NCBI GenBank assembly: GCA_007124075.1
Contig: SLFV01000001.1
Coordinates: 1-8,275, forward strand
Direction of reading: 5' to 3'
DNA from: Roseimaritima sp.
GTDB lineage: Bacteria; Planctomycetota; Planctomycetia; Pirellulales; Pirellulaceae
DNA length: 8,275 bases
Part shown: piece by piece, positions 1 to 6,171 of the stretch
Layout of the letters: each line of letters starts with the position of its first letter
Numbering within the stretch: position 1 is the stretch's first letter
Position numbers and translations under genes: made by a program
Notes under the pieces: model-generated
What the model was told of the DNA's origin: nothing
What the model saw: the letters and a program-made list of their open reading frames with translations, nothing else
The model's database searches: none

Positions 1-12
1 CCCGAATAACGT

Positions 13-1074
13 ATGACCGCTGCCTTATATCAGCCCGGTTCGGACTTTCGCTGGCCCGCCGAATGGGAACCGATGGTCGCAATTTGGTTGGCCTGGCCGC
101 ACAACCTCCAGACTTGGCCGGGGCGATTTCCACACATCCCGCAGGCTTTCACACGGTTCATCAGGCAGGTCGCGGAGGTTTTGCCGGTCGAACTGCTGGT
201 CCCACCGCACGCAGCCACGATTGCGGCTTGCTATCTAAAGAACGTCGGCAACGTAACGACGCATGACTGCCCGACGAACGATTGCTGGATCCGCGACTAC
301 GGCCCGACATTTGTGCAAGCGATCCACACCGGAAAGATCCATGGGATCGATTGGCGATATAACTGCTGGGGAGGAAAATACCCTCCCTGGGATGACGATG
401 CTGCGGCGGCAGCGAAGATCTGCGGCTGGGCTGGTGTCGACGCGGTCTCCAGCCCGCTGACAGTAGAGGGAGGGGCCCTGGAAGGAGACGGGCAAGGCCG
501 GCTTTTGACGACACGTAGTTGTCTAGTCACCGATTCTCGCAATCCTGGCTGGAACCAGAACGACATTGCTCGCGAGCTGCATCGTTGCCTTGGAGCAACG
601 GAAATTTTGTGGCTGGATGAAGGGGGGTTGGATGGTGACGATACCGATGGACATATCGACCAGATCGCCCGCTTCATCGATCCGATGAACGTTGTCGTGG
701 CGGCCAGCACGGAACCCGGTGACCCCAGCTACGCAGCTCTGCAGCGCAACTTAGATCAACTGCAAATTTGGGGTCGGCAAACCGAACCGAGCGTCCAAGT
801 GCATGCCTTGCCTTGCCCTCCGCCACGCTGGATCGATGGGCAACGCGTTCCGGAGAGCTACTGCAATTTCCTGTTCCTCGGAGATCAAGCCGTCCTTGTT
901 CCGCAGTTTCGCAACCCCGCAACCGACCGCGTCGCGGTGTCGATGCTCCGCAACCTTTTGCCCCGCACGGAGGTCATCGGTGTCGACGCCGCTGATTTGG
1001 CATGGGGCTTGGGTGCACTGCACTGCGCCAGCCAACAGCAACCTCAGCCGATCACGGACACGCTTCAATCGTAA
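13..1074 (+). CDS. aguA: Agmatine deiminase (agmatine iminohydrolase)
   Basis: This cytoplasmic enzyme hydrolyses agmatine to N-carbamoylputrescine and ammonia, the middle step of the arginine decarboxylase route to putrescine. The 353-residue protein has the normal family length and the peptidylarginine-deiminase-type fold is expected. Visible family motifs are WIRDYGP (residues 92-98), NCWGGKY (117-123), EGG (152-154), the DDTDGHID block (209-216, with the probable catalytic His214), and the C-terminal HCASQQQP with the nucleophile Cys338 (codon 1024-1026). All expected catalytic residues are present, so the enzyme should be active. The ATG at 13 is the first possible start because an in-frame TAA lies at 7-9. 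No Shine-Dalgarno site is visible in the 12 bases upstream. The next enzyme of the pathway, N-carbamoylputrescine amidase (aguB), is not in the window and could lie upstream. The methyltransferase gene follows after 45 bases on the same strand. Confidence 0.95.
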   Translation: MTAALYQPGSDFRWPAEWEPMVAIWLAWPHNLQTWPGRFPHIPQAFTRFIRQVAEVLPVELLVPPHAATIAACYLKNVGNVTTHDCPTNDCWIRDYGPTFVQAIHTGKIHGIDWRYNCWGGKYPPWDDDAAAAAKICGWAGVDAVSSPLTVEGGALEGDGQGRLLTTRSCLVTDSRNPGWNQNDIARELHRCLGATEILWLDEGGLDGDDTDGHIDQIARFIDPMNVVVAASTEPGDPSYAALQRNLDQLQIWGRQTEPSVQVHALPCPPPRWIDGQRVPESYCNFLFLGDQAVLVPQFRNPATDRVAVSMLRNLLPRTEVIGVDAADLAWGLGALHCASQQQPQPITDTLQS

Positions 1075-1119
1075 AACCTTTCGGTCGCCTTTCCCTGTCC
1101 TTTACCCAGCCGACAAGCA

Positions 1120-1830
1120 ATGCTCAATCGCGTACTGGAACCCGAATGGACCGACGATTCCGCTGACAGTTGGTTGTACGACCAAATGGATCACCTGGGC
1201 GTCAACACACGTTTTGTGGAAGACCTGGTGACCGCCGGAGCGGTCGGTCCCGATGTGCTGGACTTGGGTACCGGCACCGCACGCATTCCGATTTTGCTGT
1301 GCCAGCGACTCCCGACAGTGCGTGTTATGGCGGTGGATGCTGCAATCAGCATGCTGGAACTAGCACGGACGAACATTGATATCGCCGGCTTGCTGGACCG
1401 CATTCAACTGGAGCACGCCGACGCTAAGATAATGGAGGTGTTCACTGATCCGTTGTTCGATACCGTCGTTTCCAACTCACTGCTGCACCACGTCCCCGAT
1501 CCGCTTGTCGTGCTGCGGCAGTCGATCCGGTTGTTGAAGCCCGGAGGCCGCATTTTCTACCGCGATCTATTGAGACCCGACAGCAGCCAGGCGGTGGAGG
1601 ACCTGGTCCAGCAGCACGCACGCGACCAAGCATTACAGGCACAACAACTGTTACGACAGTCTTTGCACGCAGCGTTGACGCTCGCCGAGGCAAAGCGGTT
1701 AGCCCAACAGGCTGGGTTGCCGCATGACAGCGTGAGCGTCACCAGCGACCGACACTGGACGCTGGACACGGTCATCGGTAGCTCCCCCACAACCGGCGTT
1801 GCGTCGCACGGGCAGGGCAACATTCCGTAA
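1120..1830 (+). CDS. Class I SAM-dependent methyltransferase, substrate unknown
   Basis: The 236-residue protein has a Rossmann-fold methyltransferase domain of the UbiE/Methyltransf_11 type. Motif I is VLDLGTGTARIP (residues 46-57). An acidic residue that should contact the SAM ribose is Asp73 in VMAVDAA. Asp101 in the HADAK segment fits the adenine-contact position. Motif IV is VVSNSLLHH (116-124), followed by LKPGG (139-143). The N-terminus, LEPEW then YDQMDH and VNTRFVEDL (about residues 6-36), looks like a conserved cap rather than random sequence and supports the ATG at 1120. The C-terminal third has no recognisable substrate-binding motif, so I cannot name the substrate. It probably shares a transcript with the agmatine deiminase gene, from which it is separated by 45 CT-rich bases without a clear ribosome binding site. 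That pairing does not show that it methylates a polyamine. It ends 60 bases from the convergent tsaB stop. Confidence 0.9.
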   Translation: MLNRVLEPEWTDDSADSWLYDQMDHLGVNTRFVEDLVTAGAVGPDVLDLGTGTARIPILLCQRLPTVRVMAVDAAISMLELARTNIDIAGLLDRIQLEHADAKIMEVFTDPLFDTVVSNSLLHHVPDPLVVLRQSIRLLKPGGRIFYRDLLRPDSSQAVEDLVQQHARDQALQAQQLLRQSLHAALTLAEAKRLAQQAGLPHDSVSVTSDRHWTLDTVIGSSPTTGVASHGQGNIP

Positions 1831-1890
1831 TGCCAGCGATAGATTCACCAGCGTGCATCAGTCGTGGGGAAACGGCTGGCTAGCACGCCG

Positions 1891-2628
1891 TCACGAATGC
1901 TCGGCCGACCTCCGCTTTTCCTCCGCTGCGCTGGGGCGGAGGTACCTGGGCAACAGCTCAAACGCCCCGCACCGTGTCCTGAAAAAAGACTCGTTCGCTG
2001 CCAGTCTACCCACTGTTGCGGCTTGCGGCTGCGCCTTGAACGCAGGGACCAAGGTGAACGCGTTGCTGATTTTCCCGGCGCGTTCAGGCTGTGGGGCATC
2101 GACTTGCTTGCGGAGCGTATCGATTGCATCGCCAGCGATCACGCTCCCCGCGGGCAAACTCGCTACTGTTGCCAGCCAATTCGATTCTGACATTACCTCG
2201 GAGCGTCCCGAATGCACATTCTTGTCGGTAAACGTTCGCGTGAAGACTTGTTGCCGGTAGGCCCTGCTGGCTACCATTAATTTGCAAGTATTGTGTTCCA
2301 GTGGGAAGGATTGCGCCGCAATCACTTGCAGCGTATCGATCGCTACCACCGGGCAATCCAACGCGTAGGCCAACGTTTTGGCGGCCGTGACTCCGATCCG
2401 AAGCCCGGTAAAGGACCCCGGTCCGACCGCCACGCTCACAAATTCCAAATGGTCCCCGGCTTGTTCCAGCGCCCGAAGTGCCTCCTGCATCGCTTGGCCA
2501 ATCGCGGCGGCGGTGCGAAGCTGAGCAGAAAGCGGGTACGTTCGTATCAAATGTTCACCATTCAATAACGCCAGCGAACCTTCTCGTCCGCTCGTCTGAA
2601 TCGCTAGTTGCCATCCTAGGGACGCCAT
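1891..2628 (-). CDS. tsaB: tRNA threonylcarbamoyladenosine biosynthesis protein TsaB
   Basis: TsaB is the non-catalytic ASKHA-fold partner of TsaD. With TsaE it supports transfer of the threonylcarbamoyl group to A37 of ANN-decoding tRNAs in the cytoplasm. The 245-residue protein has the usual length. The N-terminal strand LAIQTSGREGSLAL (residues 8-21) matches the family's phosphate-1-like segment. The diagnostic GPGSFTGLRIG lies at 69-79 and is followed by TAAKTLAYAL. The C-terminus has a PRYLRPSAAEEKRR segment, where TsaB proteins commonly have P-x-YLR. The usual DARRGEVY-like segment reads ASRAYRQQVF (120-129), with Ser121 where Asp is common; the effect is unknown, and TsaB is not the catalytic subunit. 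The ATG complement (2626-2628) gives a natural N-terminus. The gene stands alone on the minus strand, convergent with the methyltransferase gene and divergent from the first metallophosphoesterase. The partners tsaC, tsaD and tsaE are not in the window. Confidence 0.93.
   Translation of the reverse strand: MASLGWQLAIQTSGREGSLALLNGEHLIRTYPLSAQLRTAAAIGQAMQEALRALEQAGDHLEFVSVAVGPGSFTGLRIGVTAAKTLAYALDCPVVAIDTLQVIAAQSFPLEHNTCKLMVASRAYRQQVFTRTFTDKNVHSGRSEVMSESNWLATVASLPAGSVIAGDAIDTLRKQVDAPQPERAGKISNAFTLVPAFKAQPQAATVGRLAANESFFRTRCGAFELLPRYLRPSAAEEKRRSAEHS
1909..1942. repeat. Repeated CCTCCGC with inverted copy near the 3' end of tsaB
   Basis: CCTCCGC occurs at 1909-1915 and again at 1920-1926, separated by TTTT, and its exact reverse complement GCGGAGG lies at 1936-1942. 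Either left copy could pair with the right one, giving a 7-bp GC-rich stem with a 9- or 20-base loop. It lies within the tsaB coding sequence, over the codons for SAAEEKRRSAE, so the direct repeat also shows as a repeated peptide pattern. No T-tract follows the stem on either strand, so it does not look like a classical intrinsic terminator, although its place between two convergent genes makes some role in 3'-end formation possible. Confidence 0.45.
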
Positions 2629-2639
2629 GATTTTCCGGG

Positions 2640-2668
2640 ATTCGGTGATGTTGTGGGATTGCTGTCAA
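2640..2668 (-). promoter_or_regulatory. Weak candidate sigma-70-type promoter for tsaB
   Basis: Read on the minus strand, a perfect TTGACA lies at 2668-2663. Seventeen bases further on is CCGAAT (2645-2640), which matches only three of six positions of the TATAAT consensus. The implied transcript would begin only a few bases before the tsaB ATG at 2628, so it would be nearly leaderless. The -35 match could be chance, and planctomycete promoters are poorly described. Confidence 0.22.
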
Positions 2669-2688
2669 AATTCGATTCGCCTTACAAT
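2662..2688 (+). promoter_or_regulatory. Weak candidate promoter for the metallophosphoesterase genes
   Basis: CTGTCA at 2662-2667 and TACAAT at 2683-2688 resemble the -35 and -10 boxes (four and five matches to consensus) but with a short 15-base spacer. The site lies about 90 bases before the TTG start at 2776, in the only intergenic space upstream of this plus-strand run. Its -35 element overlaps the TTGACA proposed for tsaB on the other strand. The rest of 2629-2775 shows no other clear signal. Confidence 0.25.
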
Positions 2689-2775
2689 CATTGCGGTATC
2701 CCCCTGAGCGTCAATGCGATCGTGGCGGTAGGCGAAGGCAATTCATAGTTTTACACCAACGACGGGATCAGTCGA

Positions 2776-3534
2776 TTGAAGCGTGCCGTAATCAGCGATA
2801 TTCACGGGAACCTGGAGGCCCTTCAGGCGGTCCTGGAGGATATCCGTCAGCAGAATGTGGATGAGATCTACTGTCTGGGGGATGTGATCGGTTACGGACC
2901 GAATCCTTGCGAGTGCTTGGATTTGGTCATGCGCCGATGCGCGAAAACGATTCTGGGAAACCACGATCAGGCGGCGCTGTTCGATCCCGAGGGTTTCAAT
3001 CCGGTTGCCTTGCAAGCGATCTATTGGACACGCGACCAGTTAGACCGCGGGTCGGGTGGCAGCGAGGTGGTCAATGGTCGCTGGGATTTCTTGGGCGAAC
3101 TGCCGCGCACCAGTCGCGAAGACCCGTATCTATTTGTTCATGGTTCGCCGCGCGACGCGACTAACGAGTACGTTTTTCCGGAATACATCTACGATACGCG
3201 GAAGCTGGAAATCTTGTTTGGGAAGGTCGAACAGTTTTGCTTCATGGGGCACACTCACCTACCCGGGATCTTTACGACCCATTGCGAGTTCATTCGCCCG
3301 GAGGAGTGTAATTATGAATACCCACTGGGGGATGAAAAGCTGATGATCAATGTGGGTAGTGTTGGGCAACCCCGCGACGACAACAACCAAGCCTGTTACC
3401 TTATCCTCAGCACGACGGACGCCAAGATACAGTACCGGCGGGTGCCTTACGATTTCAACGCGACGGCTGAGAAGATCTACCGAGAACCCGATCTTTCCAA
3501 CATGCTGGGCGACCGGCTGAAACAAGGACGGTGA
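2776..3534 (+). CDS. Calcineurin-like metallophosphoesterase (first tandem copy)
   Basis: The 252-residue protein is a cytoplasmic binuclear metallophosphoesterase related to the YfcE/MJ0936 and ApaH-like group. The metal-site motifs are all present: SDIHGN (residues 7-12, ligands Asp8 and His10), LGD (34-36, Asp36), GNHD (61-64, Asn62 and His63), VHGSPR (121-126, His122) and GHTH (158-161, His159 and His161). A further conserved block is NVGSVGQPRD (192-201). The natural substrate cannot be read from sequence; phosphodiesters, nucleotides and dinucleotide polyphosphates are all hydrolysed by relatives. The start is TTG: an in-frame TAG lies at 2746-2748 and no ATG or GTG lies between it and the SDIHGN motif. 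No convincing Shine-Dalgarno sequence precedes it. The second copy begins 7 bases after the stop. Confidence 0.9.
   Translation: MKRAVISDIHGNLEALQAVLEDIRQQNVDEIYCLGDVIGYGPNPCECLDLVMRRCAKTILGNHDQAALFDPEGFNPVALQAIYWTRDQLDRGSGGSEVVNGRWDFLGELPRTSREDPYLFVHGSPRDATNEYVFPEYIYDTRKLEILFGKVEQFCFMGHTHLPGIFTTHCEFIRPEECNYEYPLGDEKLMINVGSVGQPRDDNNQACYLILSTTDAKIQYRRVPYDFNATAEKIYREPDLSNMLGDRLKQGR
3524..3528 (+). promoter_or_regulatory. Possible Shine-Dalgarno site for the second metallophosphoesterase
   Basis: AAGGA lies 13 bases before the GTG at 3542, inside the last codons of the preceding gene. The spacing is longer than ideal, but it is the only purine-rich match near this start. Confidence 0.35.
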
Positions 3535-3541
3535 TTTTAAC

Positions 3542-4297
3542 GTGACGGTGCGAGCCATAATCAGTGACATTCACGGGAACCTGGCCGCCTTGGAAGCGGT
3601 GTTGGAAGACATCGCTGTTCAAAATGTTTCCAAGATCATCTGTCTTGGTGATACCGTGGGATATGGTCCAGAACCGTGTGCCTGCCTGGACGTTGCGTTA
3701 GGTTTTGAATTTTCGATTCTAGGAAATCACGATAACAGCGCTCTATTTGATCCAGAGGGCTTCAATTCGGCGGCGGAACAAGCGATTTTTTGGACTCGCT
3801 CGCAAATTGAATGTGGTCCCGATGGGCCGGAGGCTAGCCGGCGACGGATGGAGTTTTTGCTGAATCTGCCGCGAGTCAAACGTGAGAATAACATTTTGTA
3901 CGTGCATGGTTCGCCACGCAGTCCGACGACCGAATATGTTTTTCCGGAGGATGCCAACCATCCTCGAAAATTGGAGAAACTATTTTCACTCGTTCCCTGG
4001 ATTTGTTTCCAAGGTCACACCCATGTCCCCGGGATTTTTACCAGCGATATGCGGTTTACACGCAGCGCCGACATCCCCGATGCATTTCAGTTCCCGACGG
4101 ATCAAAAGGCAATGATTAACGTCGGCAGCGTCGGACAGCCGCGCGACCAGGATCCAAGGAGCTGTTACGTTCTGTTCGATGGGCAGAGTGTTCGCTTTCG
4201 GCGGGTCGAATACGATATCGAACGGACCGTCAAAGCGATCGAGGAGGAACCCGAATTGGATAATTTTCTTGGCTATCGGTTACGTGATGGTCATTAG
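3542..4297 (+). CDS. Calcineurin-like metallophosphoesterase (second tandem copy)
   Basis: This 251-residue protein is a paralogue of the gene just upstream; a manual alignment gives about 54% identity over the full length with only a few short gaps. It keeps every metal-ligand motif: SDIHGN (residues 8-13, Asp9 and His11), LGD (35-37, Asp37), GNHD (61-64), VHGSPR (121-126, His122), GHTH (158-161) and NVGSVGQPRD. It should therefore be an active hydrolase and not a decayed copy. The copies differ most in a loop around residues 90-107 and in the region after PGIFT (about 168-187), which may shape substrate choice. The start is a GTG, which places SDIHGN at the same distance from the N-terminus as in the first copy. 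The 7-base gap to the first copy indicates co-transcription. The true substrate is unknown. Confidence 0.9.
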   Translation: MTVRAIISDIHGNLAALEAVLEDIAVQNVSKIICLGDTVGYGPEPCACLDVALGFEFSILGNHDNSALFDPEGFNSAAEQAIFWTRSQIECGPDGPEASRRRMEFLLNLPRVKRENNILYVHGSPRSPTTEYVFPEDANHPRKLEKLFSLVPWICFQGHTHVPGIFTSDMRFTRSADIPDAFQFPTDQKAMINVGSVGQPRDQDPRSCYVLFDGQSVRFRRVEYDIERTVKAIEEEPELDNFLGYRLRDGH

Positions 4298-4378
4298 ATT
4301 TATGCGAGATGAACGGCCCAGACTGGAATGACCGATCGCCTTTGATCTGCCGATTGTTTAACAACGTTTCCTGCGTGT

Positions 4379-4384
4379 GAAAGG
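4379..4384 (+). promoter_or_regulatory. Ribosome binding site of the isomerase-like gene
   Basis: GAAAGG ends 8 bases before the ATG at 4393, a good Shine-Dalgarno match and the clearest in the window. It supports that start. The 95 bases between the preceding gene and this one (4298-4392) contain no obvious promoter or hairpin-plus-T-tract terminator. Confidence 0.6.
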
Positions 4385-4392
4385 TACCCATC

Positions 4393-5208
4393 ATGAAGTT
4401 CGCGATCTGCAATGAAACCTTCGGCGATTGGCCGCTTGAGCGAGCCGTGGCGTATGCGGCCCAGGCGGGCTATGCCGGCTGGGAAGTAGCCCCCTTCATG
4501 TTGACCGATGATCTGTATCAATTCGGTCAGCGGCAAAGAGTCGAGTATCGGCGGCAGGTCGAGGCGGCTGGCTTGGATATCATCGGCCTGCATTGGTTGT
4601 TAGCAAAGACGAAGGGGTTCCACCTGACCAGCGATGACGCTGAGGTTCGTAAACGCACTGCCAGTTACTTGTGCGAACTGGCTCGGTTGTGCCGCGATCT
4701 GGGGGGTAAAGTGCTGGTTTTAGGGTCGCCTCAGCAACGCAATGTTGCCGCGGGCATGACGATGGAGCGAGCGTTAGACAACGCATGTGAGATTTTGGAT
4801 GCGGTGGTACCGACGCTATGCGATACCGATACGCTGCTGGCCCTGGAGCCGTTGGGACCGAGCGAAGGAAATTTCCTGAACACTGCTGAGCAGGCTCGCG
4901 CATTGGCCGATCGGATACCGCATCATTCGGTCGGGGTCCACCTCGATGTTAAAGCGATGTCTAGCGAGTCGATTCCGATTCCGCAAATCATTGCGGACAC
5001 TGCCCCGCAATTACTGCACTTCCATGCCAACGATGCCAACCTGCTTGGACCGGGGATGGGGGAAATTGACTTCCAGCCGATTTTTCAGGCGTTACGTGAT
5101 GTGAATTATCAAGGCTGGGTCAGTGTGGAGGTTTTCGATTACGAACCCGGCGTGGAACGGATCGTGACGGAAAGCATCCAGTACATGCGCCGTTTTCAGG
5201 ATAGATGA
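4393..5208 (+). CDS. Sugar phosphate isomerase/epimerase family TIM-barrel protein
   Basis: The 271-residue protein belongs to the AP_endonuc_2/xylose isomerase-like TIM-barrel superfamily, which includes sugar epimerases, inosose dehydratases and related metal enzymes. The start MKFAICNETF and the strand AGYAGWEVAP (residues 25-34) match the first barrel repeats. Probable metal ligands are spaced as in the family: Glu152 in LALEPLGPSE, Asp185 in HLDVKAM (183-189), His211 in LHFHANDAN (208-216), and Glu246 in VSVEVFDY (243-250). The GPGMGEIDF segment (219-227) matches the loop typical of tagatose or psicose 3-epimerase relatives. The exact substrate cannot be assigned. A good ribosome binding site supports the ATG at 4393. 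The stop overlaps the start of the VanZ-like gene in an ATGA, so the two are probably translationally coupled. The protein lacks a signal peptide and should be cytoplasmic. Confidence 0.88.
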   Translation: MKFAICNETFGDWPLERAVAYAAQAGYAGWEVAPFMLTDDLYQFGQRQRVEYRRQVEAAGLDIIGLHWLLAKTKGFHLTSDDAEVRKRTASYLCELARLCRDLGGKVLVLGSPQQRNVAAGMTMERALDNACEILDAVVPTLCDTDTLLALEPLGPSEGNFLNTAEQARALADRIPHHSVGVHLDVKAMSSESIPIPQIIADTAPQLLHFHANDANLLGPGMGEIDFQPIFQALRDVNYQGWVSVEVFDYEPGVERIVTESIQYMRRFQDR

Positions 5209-6164
5209 CGCTGTTGCCGCTGGTTAAACCGGGTGACCGATGGTCCTTGATAATGTTGGCCCTGGTCGTTGTGGCAGCGGTCCTGATTCCGTCGCCGTTC
5301 TCGGGTCGGCATGCCGGAGCGGTATTTGATCTGATCCACTTTCCCGCGTTTGCTGGCGTTTGTTGGTACGTGTTGCGATTGTGGGAACGCGGCAACTCAA
5401 GCCAACAACGGCATCCAAGGAAAGTTGTCGTTTGTTTGGCGGTGGGAGCTGCGACGCTGGAGGGGGCTCAGTGGTTGACCGGTCGTTCTCCCAGTTGGCA
5501 CGATCTGCTGGCAAACGTCACGGGAGTGTGCGCTGGAGCAGTTGTTTGGTCTGCATGGCGAGTGGAGAACCGGCTGCGAAGGTCGGCTTTGTGCCTGCTA
5601 GTCGTAATCGTGGGTTTCGCAATTTCGTACCATCCCGCATTGATCGTACATGATGGTTACCGACAGTTTCGCGACTTTCCCCTATTGGCTCGTTTTGAGT
5701 CCGATGCCGAACTGCAACGCTGGTGGCGTCGCGACATCAGCCTGCAGCGGAGCATGCGGCACGTGACGGAAGGTCGTTTTAGTGGCAAACTGATCGTCGA
5801 ACCTGGTGCCTACCCGGTCATGGTGATGGGAAACCTTCGGCAAGATTGGTCGGAATATCAGCAACTGAAGGTTGAATTTTACCTGAGCCAGGACAGTCCT
5901 CGGCCAGCAGAAACCGTACGTTTACGGATCGCTGATCGCCCCGATTTCGTCAATGACCACGACGCTTTTGTACAAGACTTTCAGCTTCTCGCGGGGCAAA
6001 CTACAACGATCACCGTTTCCGTGTCGGATATTGCCGCCGGTCCCCGGAACCGTGAGCTTGAGCTTCGACGGATCGTATCGTTGCAGTGGTTATTCAACGA
6101 CATCCAGCAGCCGTTTACGGTTTACATCGATAACTTACGGCTAGAACCACCCGTGAGAAACTAA
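5205..6164 (+). CDS. VanZ-like membrane protein with C-terminal beta-rich domain
   Basis: The 319-residue protein has two parts. Residues 1-146 are a VanZ-like membrane domain with about five hydrophobic segments (roughly 13-30, 40-59, 73-91, 101-118 and 127-146). The family signature is split between DLIHFPAF (42-49) and E86-x2-Q89...R94...D100-x3-N104-x2-G107. Positive charges cluster in the loops at 61-73 and 119-126, which predicts that the C-terminus lies outside the cytoplasmic membrane. Residues 160-319 form a soluble, strand-rich domain with FESDAELQRW, GRFSGKLIVEPGAYP, DWSEYQQLKVEFYL and a final FTVYIDNLRLE. This resembles jelly-roll or carbohydrate-binding-type domains, which is inferred from pattern only. 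VanZ proteins have been linked to glycopeptide resistance, but most have no known activity. The ATG overlaps the isomerase stop, and uvrA follows 7 bases after the stop. Confidence 0.82.
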   Translation: MTLLPLVKPGDRWSLIMLALVVVAAVLIPSPFSGRHAGAVFDLIHFPAFAGVCWYVLRLWERGNSSQQRHPRKVVVCLAVGAATLEGAQWLTGRSPSWHDLLANVTGVCAGAVVWSAWRVENRLRRSALCLLVVIVGFAISYHPALIVHDGYRQFRDFPLLARFESDAELQRWWRRDISLQRSMRHVTEGRFSGKLIVEPGAYPVMVMGNLRQDWSEYQQLKVEFYLSQDSPRPAETVRLRIADRPDFVNDHDAFVQDFQLLAGQTTTITVSVSDIAAGPRNRELELRRIVSLQWLFNDIQQPFTVYIDNLRLEPPVRN

Positions 6165-6171
6165 TACCGGA

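Noticed and set aside
1..9. Possible last codons (Pro, Glu, stop TAA) of an upstream gene
   Set aside because: Only nine bases are available. The TAA is in frame with the agmatine deiminase gene and could end an upstream gene such as aguB, but nothing else supports it.
161..514. Minus-strand open frames opposite the agmatine deiminase gene
   Set aside because: The plus strand carries an intact enzyme with all catalytic motifs. The antisense products are low-complexity Arg/Ser/Pro-rich sequences.
1832..1888. Interleaved inverted repeats between the convergent genes (1832-1837 with 1875-1880, and 1851-1856 with 1883-1888)
   Set aside because: Each arm is only 6 bp with a loop of 26 or more bases and no T-tract. 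The pseudoknot-like order is easily met by chance in GC-rich DNA.
1799..2260. Plus-strand open frame of 153 codons across the end of the methyltransferase gene and tsaB
   Set aside because: It overlaps the methyltransferase end and runs antisense to tsaB, which has the diagnostic GPGSFTGLRIG motif. The product is rich in Arg, Ser and Ala and matches nothing I recognise.
4352..4364. Short palindrome TTGTTTAACAA before the isomerase-like gene
   Set aside because: Arms of 5 bp, AT-rich, and no following T-tract. Too weak to call a terminator or operator.
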